Shown in pieces: positions 24,121 through 31,376 of a DNA stretch of 36,311 nt. The stretch comes from an uncultured Prevotella sp. (GTDB lineage Bacteria; Bacteroidota; Bacteroidia; Bacteroidales; Bacteroidaceae): assembly GCA_937906495.1 (NCBI GenBank), contig CALCVT010000075.1, positions 1-36,311 on the forward strand, in the 5' to 3' direction. Within the stretch, counting starts at the first letter, position 1; each line of letters starts with the position of its first letter. Both the position numbers and the translations under genes were made by a program. Under the pieces are notes generated by a model that had not been told where the DNA came from, made no database searches, and worked only from the letters and a program-made list of their open reading frames with translations.

Positions 24121-27099
24121 TTAGAACGTTACATCTACGCCAAGCGTGAACTGACGCGTTGCGGGGAACATACCACGGACGAGGTTCATATCAGGCTCGG
24201 GATCCGCACCCTTATATTTCGTAATGGTAAAGATGTTACGTCCGGTAAAGGTGAAGCGTACATTCTCGAAGAAGTTAGTAGCCTCCATCCAACGGCGGGG
24301 CAGATCGTAAGAAACCGAGAGGTTCTTTAAGCGGAGGAACGAAGCATTCTCCAAGGTACGAGTACTAATTTGGTCTTCGTATTGAATACCGGGAATGTCG
24401 GTAATATCGCCCGGCTTCTTCCACATGTTCAACATGTCGCGGTCTACGTTGAAACCTGACTTAAGCGTATTGTTCGAAGTAGCATTGAAGTAGTCAAAGT
24501 TACCCATGTACTTGCCAATTACAAACGAGAAGTCGGCTGCAACCGTGATGCCCTTCCAACCTGCAGAAAGTCCGAAACCACCGGTGTGGGGTGCATACAT
24601 CTGCTTACCGGTATTCTGGAAGAGGTCGTCGCTATATTCCTTCGACATGGTTTCGGGGTTGAAATCATGTACGACACCACCCTTGTGGCCCTTCTTGTAC
24701 CACATCGGTGCACCGTCGTTCTTATCAACACCAGCGTAGATAGGCATGAAGTACTGGAGGCTCTCACCTACAACGAAGTTCAAACCAAAGTCCTTCATAG
24801 TCCACTCATTCAAGCCGTAGAACAACTTATCAATCTTGTTCTTGTTGTATGCGTAGTTTACATAAACATTGAAGAAGCCTTCGCTCGTACGGAATACGTC
24901 GTAACCCAACTCGAGTTCAACACCACGGTTCGACATCTCACCCACATTCATCATCTGGCTAGAGAAACCGGTGGTAAAAGGCAGAGGCACTGCCATCAAC
25001 ATATCCTTTGTCTTCTTGTGATAGATGTTTAAGTTCACATCCAAACGGTCAAAGAGGCGGGCCGTAAGACCAAAGTTGGTTTGAATTTGCTTTTCCCAAC
25101 CCAACTGGTCGTTAGCAGGCTGCGAAAGCAACCAGCCCGGCTGTCCCATATACATGGTATTACCTACCAAACCGAGCGAAGCATAGTCACCAATAGCTGC
25201 GTTACCGGTAGAACCAACGCTCACCTTGAGTTGGAAGTCGGTCAACCAACCACGAGTCGGTGCCATGAAGTCCTCTGAAGATACGCGCCACATCAAACCA
25301 CCGCTCATAAAGTTAGCGCCACGATTGTCGCGTCCGAAGCGTGAACTCTTATCGTTACGGAAGGTAAAGTTGAGGTAATACTTATCCTTGAGCGAATAGT
25401 CAAGACGACCAAAGAACGAAAGGAACTCGTACTTTGAAGCGCTATAAGTAGGAATTTCAGCCTTAGTTACGTTACCAATAGTGTTGGTACGGTCATCGGT
25501 CCAACCAGATCCTCGTACACCAAAGCCCTTTGAACTTGACTTGATGCCTTCCTGACCTGCGAGCAATGTAAAGCTGTGGTCATCACCAATATTAAACTTA
25601 TATTCTGCAGTATTGGTAATGGTCCAGTTTGAACTGCGTGAATGATTTTCGGAAGTAGAACCAGTTTGGATACCGGGAATCTGCATCGTCACATGGCTAT
25701 GGAAGCGTGTGTCGGTAGCATACAAACCAAGTTGCGACTTAAGAGTCAATCCCTTAACAGGTACAATCTGCACGTAAGCCACACCGTTGTAGATAACGTC
25801 ATTGGAGATAAAAGGACGCTGTTTCTGAATCCACATTGGATTATAAAGGTCCTTGTTCGGCCAAATCAAGTGCTGCTTAGAGAACTCAGGATCATACGGA
25901 TCCCAATATGAAGGCATACCAATTGAACCCGACACACCATTCTGGCTCACATACTGAGCAGAACCCGTGTTCGTATATTCGTCGGTTTTACGGTCGGTAT
26001 AAGTCAAACTCTGCTTAACACCAAACGAGAGCCATTCCTTGGGTTTGGTATCCAAGTTCGTACGTACGGTGTAGCGGTCAAAGTGCGATACGCCGGTAAG
26101 ACTGTTCTGCTTCATGTATGAAGCTGAAACGAAGTAAGTTGTTGTTTCCGAACCGCCGCGTACTGAGAAGTCAGTATTATAAGTAGGTGCAGCATTGTCG
26201 AAGTAGAACTTCTGCCAATCGGTATCTGCACCATGCGTTTTATAAAGTTTGTACTGGTCGGCCGTAATTACGCCATTTTCGAGTTGAAGTTCGAGCAACT
26301 CGTTAGCGTGCAAGGGGTCGCCAATGCCGTTAGCCAACTGGCTCCAGCCCACGCGCTGACCAATGGTTACCTGCGCACGTTCACCGGTACGTCCTCGCTT
26401 GGTGGTAATATAAATTACACCATTTGCAGCACGCGAACCGTAGATACTGGTTGCCGAAGCATCCTTCAAGGTTGTTACACTCTCGATATCGCGGTCATTA
26501 AGGAGGCTGAGCATAGATGACGAAGCAGGCGAACCGTCAATTACGATAAGCGGCTCAACACCTGCACCACCCGAAACGAGGGGACCTACAGAACCCAAAC
26601 CACGCATACGGATAGAAGCTCCATTGATATCACCCACGTCACCGGTCATGTTGTATACTTCGAGACCGGCCACCTTACCTTGCAAAGCGTCGGCAATGTT
26701 AGCTGCGGGCTTCGAGGCAATAGCTTCGCTACCCACCTTCTTGACCGAGCCGACTACGCTACCTACCTTCTGTCCGGTACCATAACCGATTACCACGGCC
26801 TCACCCAGTTCATTATCTTCGAGTACTACCTGCACATTTCCGGCTACGCTCACGGTCTGCTGCTGCATACCGATATACGAAACTTGAATCTTCTTAGCGG
26901 AGGCAGGCACGTTATTGAGCTTAAAGTTACCGTCGGCATCGGTGGTCGTAACCATCTTTGTGCCGGCAACGCGAACGGTCGCGCCCATTACAGGCTGACC
27001 GTTTGAATCGGTAACCTTACCCGTCACATGCTGCTGAGCTGAGGCCGTTGCTGCTGTAAGCAACAAACCGGCTCCCAAGAGCACTAACTTTTTGTTCAT
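24121..27099 (-). CDS. SusC/RagA-family TonB-dependent outer-membrane transporter
   Basis: The 992-residue protein has a signal peptide (about 1-21), an N-terminal carboxypeptidase-regulatory-like beta domain (about 25-90; GKVTDSNGQPVMGATV), a plug domain with IRMRGLGS and the SusC signature SIYGSRAANGVIYITTKRG, and a long beta-barrel ending in an aromatic residue (GVDVTF). It imports a ligand bound by the SusD partner using TonB/ExbBD energy. It lacks the extra N-terminal signalling (STN) domain, so it does not itself couple to an anti-sigma factor. No regulator gene is adjacent. Transcription likely begins about 365 bp upstream (promoter at 27472-27503). Confidence 0.97.
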   Translation of the reverse strand: MNKKLVLLGAGLLLTAATASAQQHVTGKVTDSNGQPVMGATVRVAGTKMVTTTDADGNFKLNNVPASAKKIQVSYIGMQQQTVSVAGNVQVVLEDNELGEAVVIGYGTGQKVGSVVGSVKKVGSEAIASKPAANIADALQGKVAGLEVYNMTGDVGDINGASIRMRGLGSVGPLVSGGAGVEPLIVIDGSPASSSMLSLLNDRDIESVTTLKDASATSIYGSRAANGVIYITTKRGRTGERAQVTIGQRVGWSQLANGIGDPLHANELLELQLENGVITADQYKLYKTHGADTDWQKFYFDNAAPTYNTDFSVRGGSETTTYFVSASYMKQNSLTGVSHFDRYTVRTNLDTKPKEWLSFGVKQSLTYTDRKTDEYTNTGSAQYVSQNGVSGSIGMPSYWDPYDPEFSKQHLIWPNKDLYNPMWIQKQRPFISNDVIYNGVAYVQIVPVKGLTLKSQLGLYATDTRFHSHVTMQIPGIQTGSTSENHSRSSNWTITNTAEYKFNIGDDHSFTLLAGQEGIKSSSKGFGVRGSGWTDDRTNTIGNVTKAEIPTYSASKYEFLSFFGRLDYSLKDKYYLNFTFRNDKSSRFGRDNRGANFMSGGLMWRVSSEDFMAPTRGWLTDFQLKVSVGSTGNAAIGDYASLGLVGNTMYMGQPGWLLSQPANDQLGWEKQIQTNFGLTARLFDRLDVNLNIYHKKTKDMLMAVPLPFTTGFSSQMMNVGEMSNRGVELELGYDVFRTSEGFFNVYVNYAYNKNKIDKLFYGLNEWTMKDFGLNFVVGESLQYFMPIYAGVDKNDGAPMWYKKGHKGGVVHDFNPETMSKEYSDDLFQNTGKQMYAPHTGGFGLSAGWKGITVAADFSFVIGKYMGNFDYFNATSNNTLKSGFNVDRDMLNMWKKPGDITDIPGIQYEDQISTRTLENASFLRLKNLSVSYDLPRRWMEATNFFENVRFTFTGRNIFTITKYKGADPEPDMNLVRGMFPATRQFTLGVDVTF

Positions 27100-27292
27100 A
27101 ATATAACCATTTAATTAAACATTTATCAATATCTTCAGGGAATAACCGAAAAGGCCGGCTGTCATCCACAGAGTCTGCACAATAGGTATTTATCTACCTC
27201 CACCCTGTTCGAAAGCCATCAGACCTTCTCTTCCCTATTTATTTTATTGTAAATACATCCTCTTGACATCTGAATACAGGTTTGTTTCAGCA

Positions 27293-27442
27293 CTATACGA
27301 TTCGGCCGGCAATAAGCCCCAAACTACTATAATCAGTGCAAAATTCAAATACAAAGTCAAGCGGAATACACTCTTCAAAGTCCAAAAGCGCAAGAAAACG
27401 GTCTCCCAACAAGGATGCCAGAAGTCCGCTTGTTTCGCTCAT
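27293..27442 (-). CDS. 49-codon leader ORF upstream of susC
   Basis: An ATG at 27442, about 22 nt after the predicted transcription start, opens a 49-residue frame (MSETSGLLASLLGDRFLALL at its start) ending at TAG 27293-27295. The sequence is rich in Leu, Phe, Asp and Glu, with no signal peptide. It ends 193 bp before the susC ATG. It might be a regulatory leader peptide, a small protein, or a chance frame. The remaining leader (27100-27292) shows no other feature. Confidence 0.35.
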   Translation of the reverse strand: MSETSGLLASLLGDRFLALLDFEECIPLDFVFEFCTDYSSLGLIAGRIV

Positions 27443-27471
27443 TTTTTACTTTTTACATAGGTGTTACGACC

Positions 27472-27503
27472 GCAAATATAGGAGTATATTTTTATACAGC
27501 AAA
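27472..27503 (-). promoter_or_regulatory. Near-ideal Bacteroidota promoter of the SusC/SusD operon
   Basis: On the minus strand, TTTG (27500-27503) is followed after exactly 19 bp by TATATTTGC (27472-27480). This matches the -33 TTTG / -7 TAnnTTTG consensus in both boxes and spacing. The predicted start is near 27465, giving an untranslated or ORF-containing leader of about 365 nt before susC. Confidence 0.85.
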
Positions 27504-27676
27504 CATTCTATTCATTTTTATCGAAAAAAATTAACCTATTCACTGGCCTATTTATCATTGTGACAGGTAAAAAAGAGCGAATTGTGCACTTTTTGAAAAA
27601 ATTGTAACTATGGTACAGATTTTGTAACAGATAATAAGGTACGGAAATAGCGATTGGATGTTGCTTTCCGAAACGA

Positions 27677-27732
27677 CTTGTGGCGGAATGTGCTCACTGA
27701 GAAACATCAGTGTTTACACATTCCGCCACAAG
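27677..27732. repeat. Long perfect hairpin (16-bp stem plus inner 6-bp stem)
   Basis: Bases 27677-27692 pair perfectly with 27717-27732, and CACTGA/TCAGTG pairs inside. It lies 58 bp downstream of the DUF1634 gene stop and upstream of the susC promoter, both on the minus strand. No U-run follows on either strand. It probably ends or protects the permease transcript, but it is not a classical intrinsic terminator. The stretch 27504-27676 shows nothing else. Confidence 0.65.
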
Positions 27733-27790
27733 CTGTTTGCAAAAAGCACATTTTAGCTCCTGCAGCACACATGAAAGGGTGCAAGAAAAT

Positions 27791-28168
27791 TCACTTTATG
27801 CCACCCAGCGAATTGGCTATAATTACGGCAAGCACTACTGCAGTTATCAAAACATACAGCCAGTCGTGCTCTTTGATAAAGTCGGCCAGCGAAAGGGCAA
27901 CCCGCAGAATAGGCGTAAGGATGAGCACTAACACTCCTGTCTGTATCCATCCTACCGGAGTGAACTCCCCGAAGCCGCTTAAAATCCCTCCAAGGGTGGT
28001 ATAAGTTGCCGGATGGGATGCCTCATAACTAAAGTGGCGATAACGCTCAAGGTCGAGCATGTCGCTGCCATGTACACTAAGATAAAGTATACCACCCACA
28101 AAAGCCAGCAGGCAGGCTATACCCACGCCCCAGCGAAGGGTACGTGCTATGAGTGTCTGGATGTTCAT
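27791..28168 (-). CDS. DUF1634 family membrane protein
   Basis: The 125-residue protein has three hydrophobic segments (about 12-32, 73-93 and 100-122) and a polar loop between the first two. That topology and its place directly after a TauE/SafE permease gene fit DUF1634, a family often encoded with such permeases and possibly an accessory subunit. The ATG at 28168 is chosen over a TTG two codons upstream (28174). The two genes are 15 bp apart and surely cotranscribed. Function is not established. Confidence 0.8.
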   Translation of the reverse strand: MNIQTLIARTLRWGVGIACLLAFVGGILYLSVHGSDMLDLERYRHFSYEASHPATYTTLGGILSGFGEFTPVGWIQTGVLVLILTPILRVALSLADFIKEHDWLYVLITAVVLAVIIANSLGGIK

Positions 28169-28183
28169 AATCAAAGATATGTT

Positions 28184-29020
28184 TTAATATTTACCGGCAA
28201 TTCCTTGCCAAATCATATTGAGCGCTACAAGTGTGATGGCCACGCAAAATATTTGCCGGAGCACACTGACGTCCATCCGCTTAAGCAACCGTGCACCGGT
28301 CAAAGCACCCAACAACACTCCTACCATAACGGGGCAGGCTATTCCAGGTTCTATAATGCCACGTTGCACATAAATTACAGCCGAAGCACAGGCCGTTACC
28401 CCCATCATAAAGTTCGAGGTAGTTGTGCTTACCTTAAAGGGTACTTTCATCAGTGCGTCCATGGCCAATACCTTAAGTACGCCCGACCCTATGCCCAGGA
28501 TGCCCGACAATACTCCGGCCACATACATCACTCCAAATCCGCCACCAACATTGCGCAACTCATAGGCTTTAAGCGTACCGTCCTTTTGCGGCCATGTGCC
28601 ATACAGACGCAGGCGGCGGGCCATATCGCTTCCGGCCACACCCTCGTGGTCCGACTTACGGCGTTGCTGCATAGCTGCCGTGAGCAGGAGCACGCAACCA
28701 TATATCACAGCTATCACATTATTATTTAGCCAAATGGCAACAGCCGCGCCGCACACGGCTCCGATAGTTGTTGCTATTTCGAGAAACATGCCCAAACGGA
28801 TGTTTGTAATTCCCTCTTTCACATAAGCAGAACCCGAACCGCTGGACGTGGCTATCGAGGCTACAAGTGCAGCACCGATGGCATAATGAAAATCGATACC
28901 GAACCCCAAGGTGAGCACAGGAATGATAACCACACCACCACCCAGACCGGTCAGCGAACCGAGCAGCCCTGCACAATAGGCGGCTAATAATAAAATCAAA
29001 GTAAATGCAAGAATCGTCAT
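28184..29020 (-). CDS. TauE/SafE family permease
   Basis: The 278-residue integral membrane protein has about eight spans. It carries the repeated family motif: near the N-terminus GLLGSLTGLGGGVVIIP and, in the second half, GVLSGILGIGSGVLKVLAM. The family moves anions such as sulfite, sulfoacetate or other sulfur/carboxylate compounds; the substrate here is unknown. The ATG at 29020 starts just before the first span; the longer open frame to 29083 would add an implausible polar extension. A -7 element lies 40 bp upstream. DUF1634 follows after 15 bp. Confidence 0.93.
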   Translation of the reverse strand: MTILAFTLILLLAAYCAGLLGSLTGLGGGVVIIPVLTLGFGIDFHYAIGAALVASIATSSGSGSAYVKEGITNIRLGMFLEIATTIGAVCGAAVAIWLNNNVIAVIYGCVLLLTAAMQQRRKSDHEGVAGSDMARRLRLYGTWPQKDGTLKAYELRNVGGGFGVMYVAGVLSGILGIGSGVLKVLAMDALMKVPFKVSTTTSNFMMGVTACASAVIYVQRGIIEPGIACPVMVGVLLGALTGARLLKRMDVSVLRQIFCVAITLVALNMIWQGIAGKY

Positions 29021-29059
29021 AACTAACTGTACGATATATAAAGAACATGGTGTGTGCCT

Positions 29060-29068
29060 GCAAAGATA
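29060..29068 (-). promoter_or_regulatory. Bacteroidota -7 element TATCTTTGC for the permease pair
   Basis: Exact TAnnTTTGC match on the minus strand, 40 bp before the permease start codon. The nearest TTTG is only 12 bp further upstream, too close for a normal -33 box. Confidence 0.55.
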
Positions 29069-29180
29069 CAATCTTTCGGCCAAAAAGCGGTAAGTCTGAA
29101 GGATTTCGTTATTGTAAAAACAAGTGTATCTGTTTTATATTTTTGCAATATACGGCTGTCGGTTAGCAACTCTATATCAT

Positions 29181-29216
29181 AAAAAAGAGCGCATGCCTTA
29201 TGCGGCACACGCTCTT
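29181..29216 (-). terminator. Intrinsic terminator of rlpA
   Basis: AAGAGCG (29185-29191) pairs with CGCTCTT (29210-29216), with TGCC/GGCA inside. On the minus strand the stem is followed by six T's. It lies 47 bp after the rlpA stop. Confidence 0.85.
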
Positions 29217-29262
29217 GGAAAATATGAGTTCCGCTGTCTGTAGTTTTAAAAGACAGGAAACT

Positions 29263-29868
29263 TTATGGTTGTTTTTGGTTGGGTTTGATTTTGGCAGTAA
29301 GCTTCGAGCCGAGTATACGGTAGCGGGGCTGCTGCTTTTTGCGTAGTTCGGCCATATGCTGCCGGCGTTGTTTTTCGCCGCGCTCCTTCCACTCCTGCAT
29401 CGTATAGAACTTACCGGTTGCAGGATCAATGTATTTGGCTTGGGGCAATTTGTTGCGCTGTGCCAGGAAGTCGGCGCGAATGGCCGATTCGGTGATGTAG
29501 TCGTCGGCATAACCAATGTTTTCGACAGTTACGGGGGCCACGCCCATGCTAACCATACCGAGTTCTCGGGCAGCAGCCATGGAGAGGTCAACCACGCGAC
29601 CACGGATGTAGGGTCCGCGATCGGTTACGCGTACAACGACTTCCTTACCATTTCGTTTATTGGTAACCTTCAAGAGCGTTCCGAACGGCAACGTACGGTG
29701 TGCGCAAGTAAGGCTGTCTTTATGATAACGTGAGCCATCGCTGGTGCGATGTCCGTGCATGCTGTTACCATAATATGAGGCTTTGCCATGGGTTTGTGCT
29801 AAAGCCGGGGCTGAAAATACAAATGTAAGAAGTGTTGCTAAGAGAAAAAATAAATACTTAATGTTCAT
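29263..29868 (-). CDS. rlpA: RlpA-like septal lytic transglycosylase family protein
   Basis: The 201-residue secreted protein has a signal peptide cleaved after ALA at about residue 24, then a double-psi beta-barrel domain (about 27-120). The RlpA motifs are GKASYYG, TSDGSRY, LTCAHRTLPFGT, VRVTDRGPY and GRVVDLSMAAA. The conserved aspartate in TDRGPY corresponds to the catalytic residue of RlpA enzymes, which cleave peptide-stripped glycan at septa. There is no lipobox and no SPOR domain; instead the protein ends in a basic, Lys/Arg/Gln-rich tail. It is probably periplasmic. A promoter lies about 370 bp upstream, leaving a long leader. Confidence 0.92.
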   Translation of the reverse strand: MNIKYLFFLLATLLTFVFSAPALAQTHGKASYYGNSMHGHRTSDGSRYHKDSLTCAHRTLPFGTLLKVTNKRNGKEVVVRVTDRGPYIRGRVVDLSMAAARELGMVSMGVAPVTVENIGYADDYITESAIRADFLAQRNKLPQAKYIDPATGKFYTMQEWKERGEKQRRQHMAELRKKQQPRYRILGSKLTAKIKPNQKQP

Positions 29869-30235
29869 TGGATAAGTTTTGCCACGCGGACTGCCGGGTA
29901 ATCGATAGTTACTTGAAGTGTCATTTCTCGCACGCAGCTTTAGCAGGAGCCGGGCGGCACTTCTATCTGTGAGTAACCTAAAAAGATGGCGACAAAGGGA
30001 CGTGCATTTTATTTACACGCCGTGTGGAAAATATCACACCCCATGTGTAAATCGCCTGACAGCGGATTTCAACGGGTAAATACAAACCCGAAAGGATGAC
30101 ATCCGGCAGTGGAATGAGAGTACCCGGTTGCCAGGGCCCGAAACTTGGTGGCGGTCCGGCGGGTGTGCAAGTGCTGTTCCGTATAGCCGCACTCGGCAGC
30201 CGATGGAGCAGTTTGCCTCTCTCCTCGTGAGGTTT
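29869..30235 (-). ncRNA. Candidate structured leader RNA or small RNA upstream of rlpA
   Basis: From the predicted start near 30235 to the rlpA ATG there are about 367 nt without a convincing ORF. The segment is clearly more GC-rich than other gaps and dense in short hairpins on the minus strand: CCTCACGAGG, CGGCTGCCG, GTGC/GCAC closing a 14-nt loop, and CGGGT/ACCCG. It does not show the landmarks of RNase P RNA (GAGGAAAGTCC), tmRNA, SRP RNA, or TPP and cobalamin riboswitches. It could be an independent ncRNA ending before rlpA, or a cis-regulatory leader. No clear terminator separates it from rlpA. Confidence 0.35.
30011..30052. repeat. Interrupted dyad upstream of rlpA
   Basis: ATTTACAC (30011-30018) is repeated inverted at 30045-30052 and GTGTG/CACAC (30022-30026 / 30035-30039) pairs inside. 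No T-run is adjacent. It could be a hairpin in the rlpA leader or a protein-binding dyad. Confidence 0.5.
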
Positions 30236-30241
30236 CTGGGT

Positions 30242-30274
30242 GCAAAATTACAAAGAAATGACGAGCCTGTCAAA
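30242..30274 (-). promoter_or_regulatory. Near-ideal Bacteroidota promoter facing rlpA
   Basis: On the minus strand, TTTG (30271-30274) is followed after 20 bp by TAATTTTGC (30242-30250), matching both consensus boxes. Predicted start near 30235. Confidence 0.82.
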
Positions 30275-30548
30275 TGGTTATGGCTGACTATCAAGACTTT
30301 AACATTTCAGACATGCTCTCCGGAGTGAGCAAAAAGTAGCCTTAAGAAACACTTCTCTGAAGGTTGGAGAGCCGAAAACGCCTTTAAAAAAAGGGAAAGT
30401 GCTCAAAGTTTTATTTGTTAATAAATGTTTCGCTCATAAAAGCAGATCGATGTTTAGCAAAGGTTGTTAAAATACGATTTTAACACGTTGGCAGAGCCTG
30501 AAAGGCCACTTTTTTGCCTGACAATGTAGCATATTATACAAATATGAG
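30275..30548. other. Divergent gap between the rlpA promoter and the sorting-domain gene promoter
   Basis: No gene, RNA gene or strong repeat is seen here. The stretch separates the minus-strand promoter (30242-30274) from the plus-strand -7 element (30549-30557). Confidence 0.4.
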
Positions 30549-30557
30549 TATCTTTGC
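30549..30557 (+). promoter_or_regulatory. Bacteroidota -7 element TATCTTTGC
   Basis: Exact TAnnTTTGC match about 94 bp before the chosen ATG of the sorting-domain protein (30651). No correctly spaced TTTG box was seen. It probably drives that gene and uvrA. Confidence 0.55.
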
Positions 30558-30650
30558 TCGCCCGAATCAGGCAAGTATGGCCGCAGAAAAGCTTGTTTCT
30601 CACCTCAGAGCCTCTGCACCATGCCCGCCACAGTTTTTTCGACAAGCCTT

Positions 30651-31352
30651 ATGATACACCTGCGTTTATTCTGCCTTTTGGCCGCTTTGCTTTTTATGGC
30701 CTCGGCATGGGGGCAAGACGACTATCCCACAGCTGAGCCTACCATGACATACCTTGATACCGATGGCTCAGAGGTAAACGACACCCAATACGACGGATCG
30801 GCTCCTCTGACAGCCACCTTTAAGGCCAATCCTAAAAATACAGGCAATTACACACCTCTTTACGAATGGCGCTTTACAAAAATGGGCGAAAGCGCTCCTT
30901 TTTTGCTGCGCAACGATGAAAATACGGAGTTTACTTTTAAGCAATCGGGGGCTTTCACTGTCGAACTGCTCATCAGCTTTGTACAAGGGCGCGATACCAT
31001 CGAATTTAAAACCGATGAACCATTTACACTCACCATCTCTGAGTCGAAACTCGAGGTTCCCAATGCATTTACGCCCAACGGTGATGGTATCAACGATGTG
31101 TTCAGAGTCAAAGAGGGCTACCAGAGCATCGTTTCGTTTAAGGCACAGGTTTTTAGCCGATGGGGTAAAAAACTCTACGAATGGACCGACCTTAACGGAG
31201 GATGGGATGGCAAAAGCGGAGGCAAGGATGTACCACCCGGTGCCTACTACCTAAACATTCAAGCACGTGGGGCCGACGGCCGCAACTACAATATTAAGAA
31301 AACCATTAACCTGCTGCGTGGCTATTCCGAAACATCGGGGGCCACACAATAG
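30651..31352 (+). CDS. Secreted protein with PKD-like region and T9SS type B sorting domain
   Basis: The 233-residue product has a signal peptide (about 1-22, ending SAWGQ), a PKD-like beta-sandwich (about 45-130; APLTATFKANP, YEWRFT, GAFTVEL), and a C-terminal domain beginning VPNAFTPNGDGINDVF and ending KKTINLLR. The latter is the CHU_C/gliding-motility-associated type B sorting domain used for export by the type IX system. With the sorting domain making up a third of the protein, the cargo is only the PKD-like region, so binding rather than catalysis is likely. An ATG at 30621 would add ten residues; 30651 gives a more standard signal peptide. uvrA starts 24 bp downstream. Confidence 0.88.
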   Translation: MIHLRLFCLLAALLFMASAWGQDDYPTAEPTMTYLDTDGSEVNDTQYDGSAPLTATFKANPKNTGNYTPLYEWRFTKMGESAPFLLRNDENTEFTFKQSGAFTVELLISFVQGRDTIEFKTDEPFTLTISESKLEVPNAFTPNGDGINDVFRVKEGYQSIVSFKAQVFSRWGKKLYEWTDLNGGWDGKSGGKDVPPGAYYLNIQARGADGRNYNIKKTINLLRGYSETSGATQ

Positions 31353-31376
31353 CCGAAAGCAACAAGCGAACGCACA

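Noticed and set aside
27263..27563. Plus-strand frames of 65 and 75 codons upstream of susC
   Set aside because: They run antisense to the leader through the promoter boxes and have Ser/Lys-rich, low-information composition.
29869..30235. RNase P RNA, tmRNA, SRP RNA, TPP or cobalamin riboswitch in the rlpA leader
   Set aside because: The landmark sequences (such as GAGGAAAGTCC for RNase P RNA, the tRNA-like 3' end of tmRNA, or the B12 box) were not found on either strand.
30034..30294. 86-codon minus-strand frame and an opposing 66-codon plus-strand frame (30128-30328)
   Set aside because: Both run across the rlpA promoter and hairpin-rich leader, have atypical Arg/Cys/His-rich composition, and look like translations of non-coding sequence.
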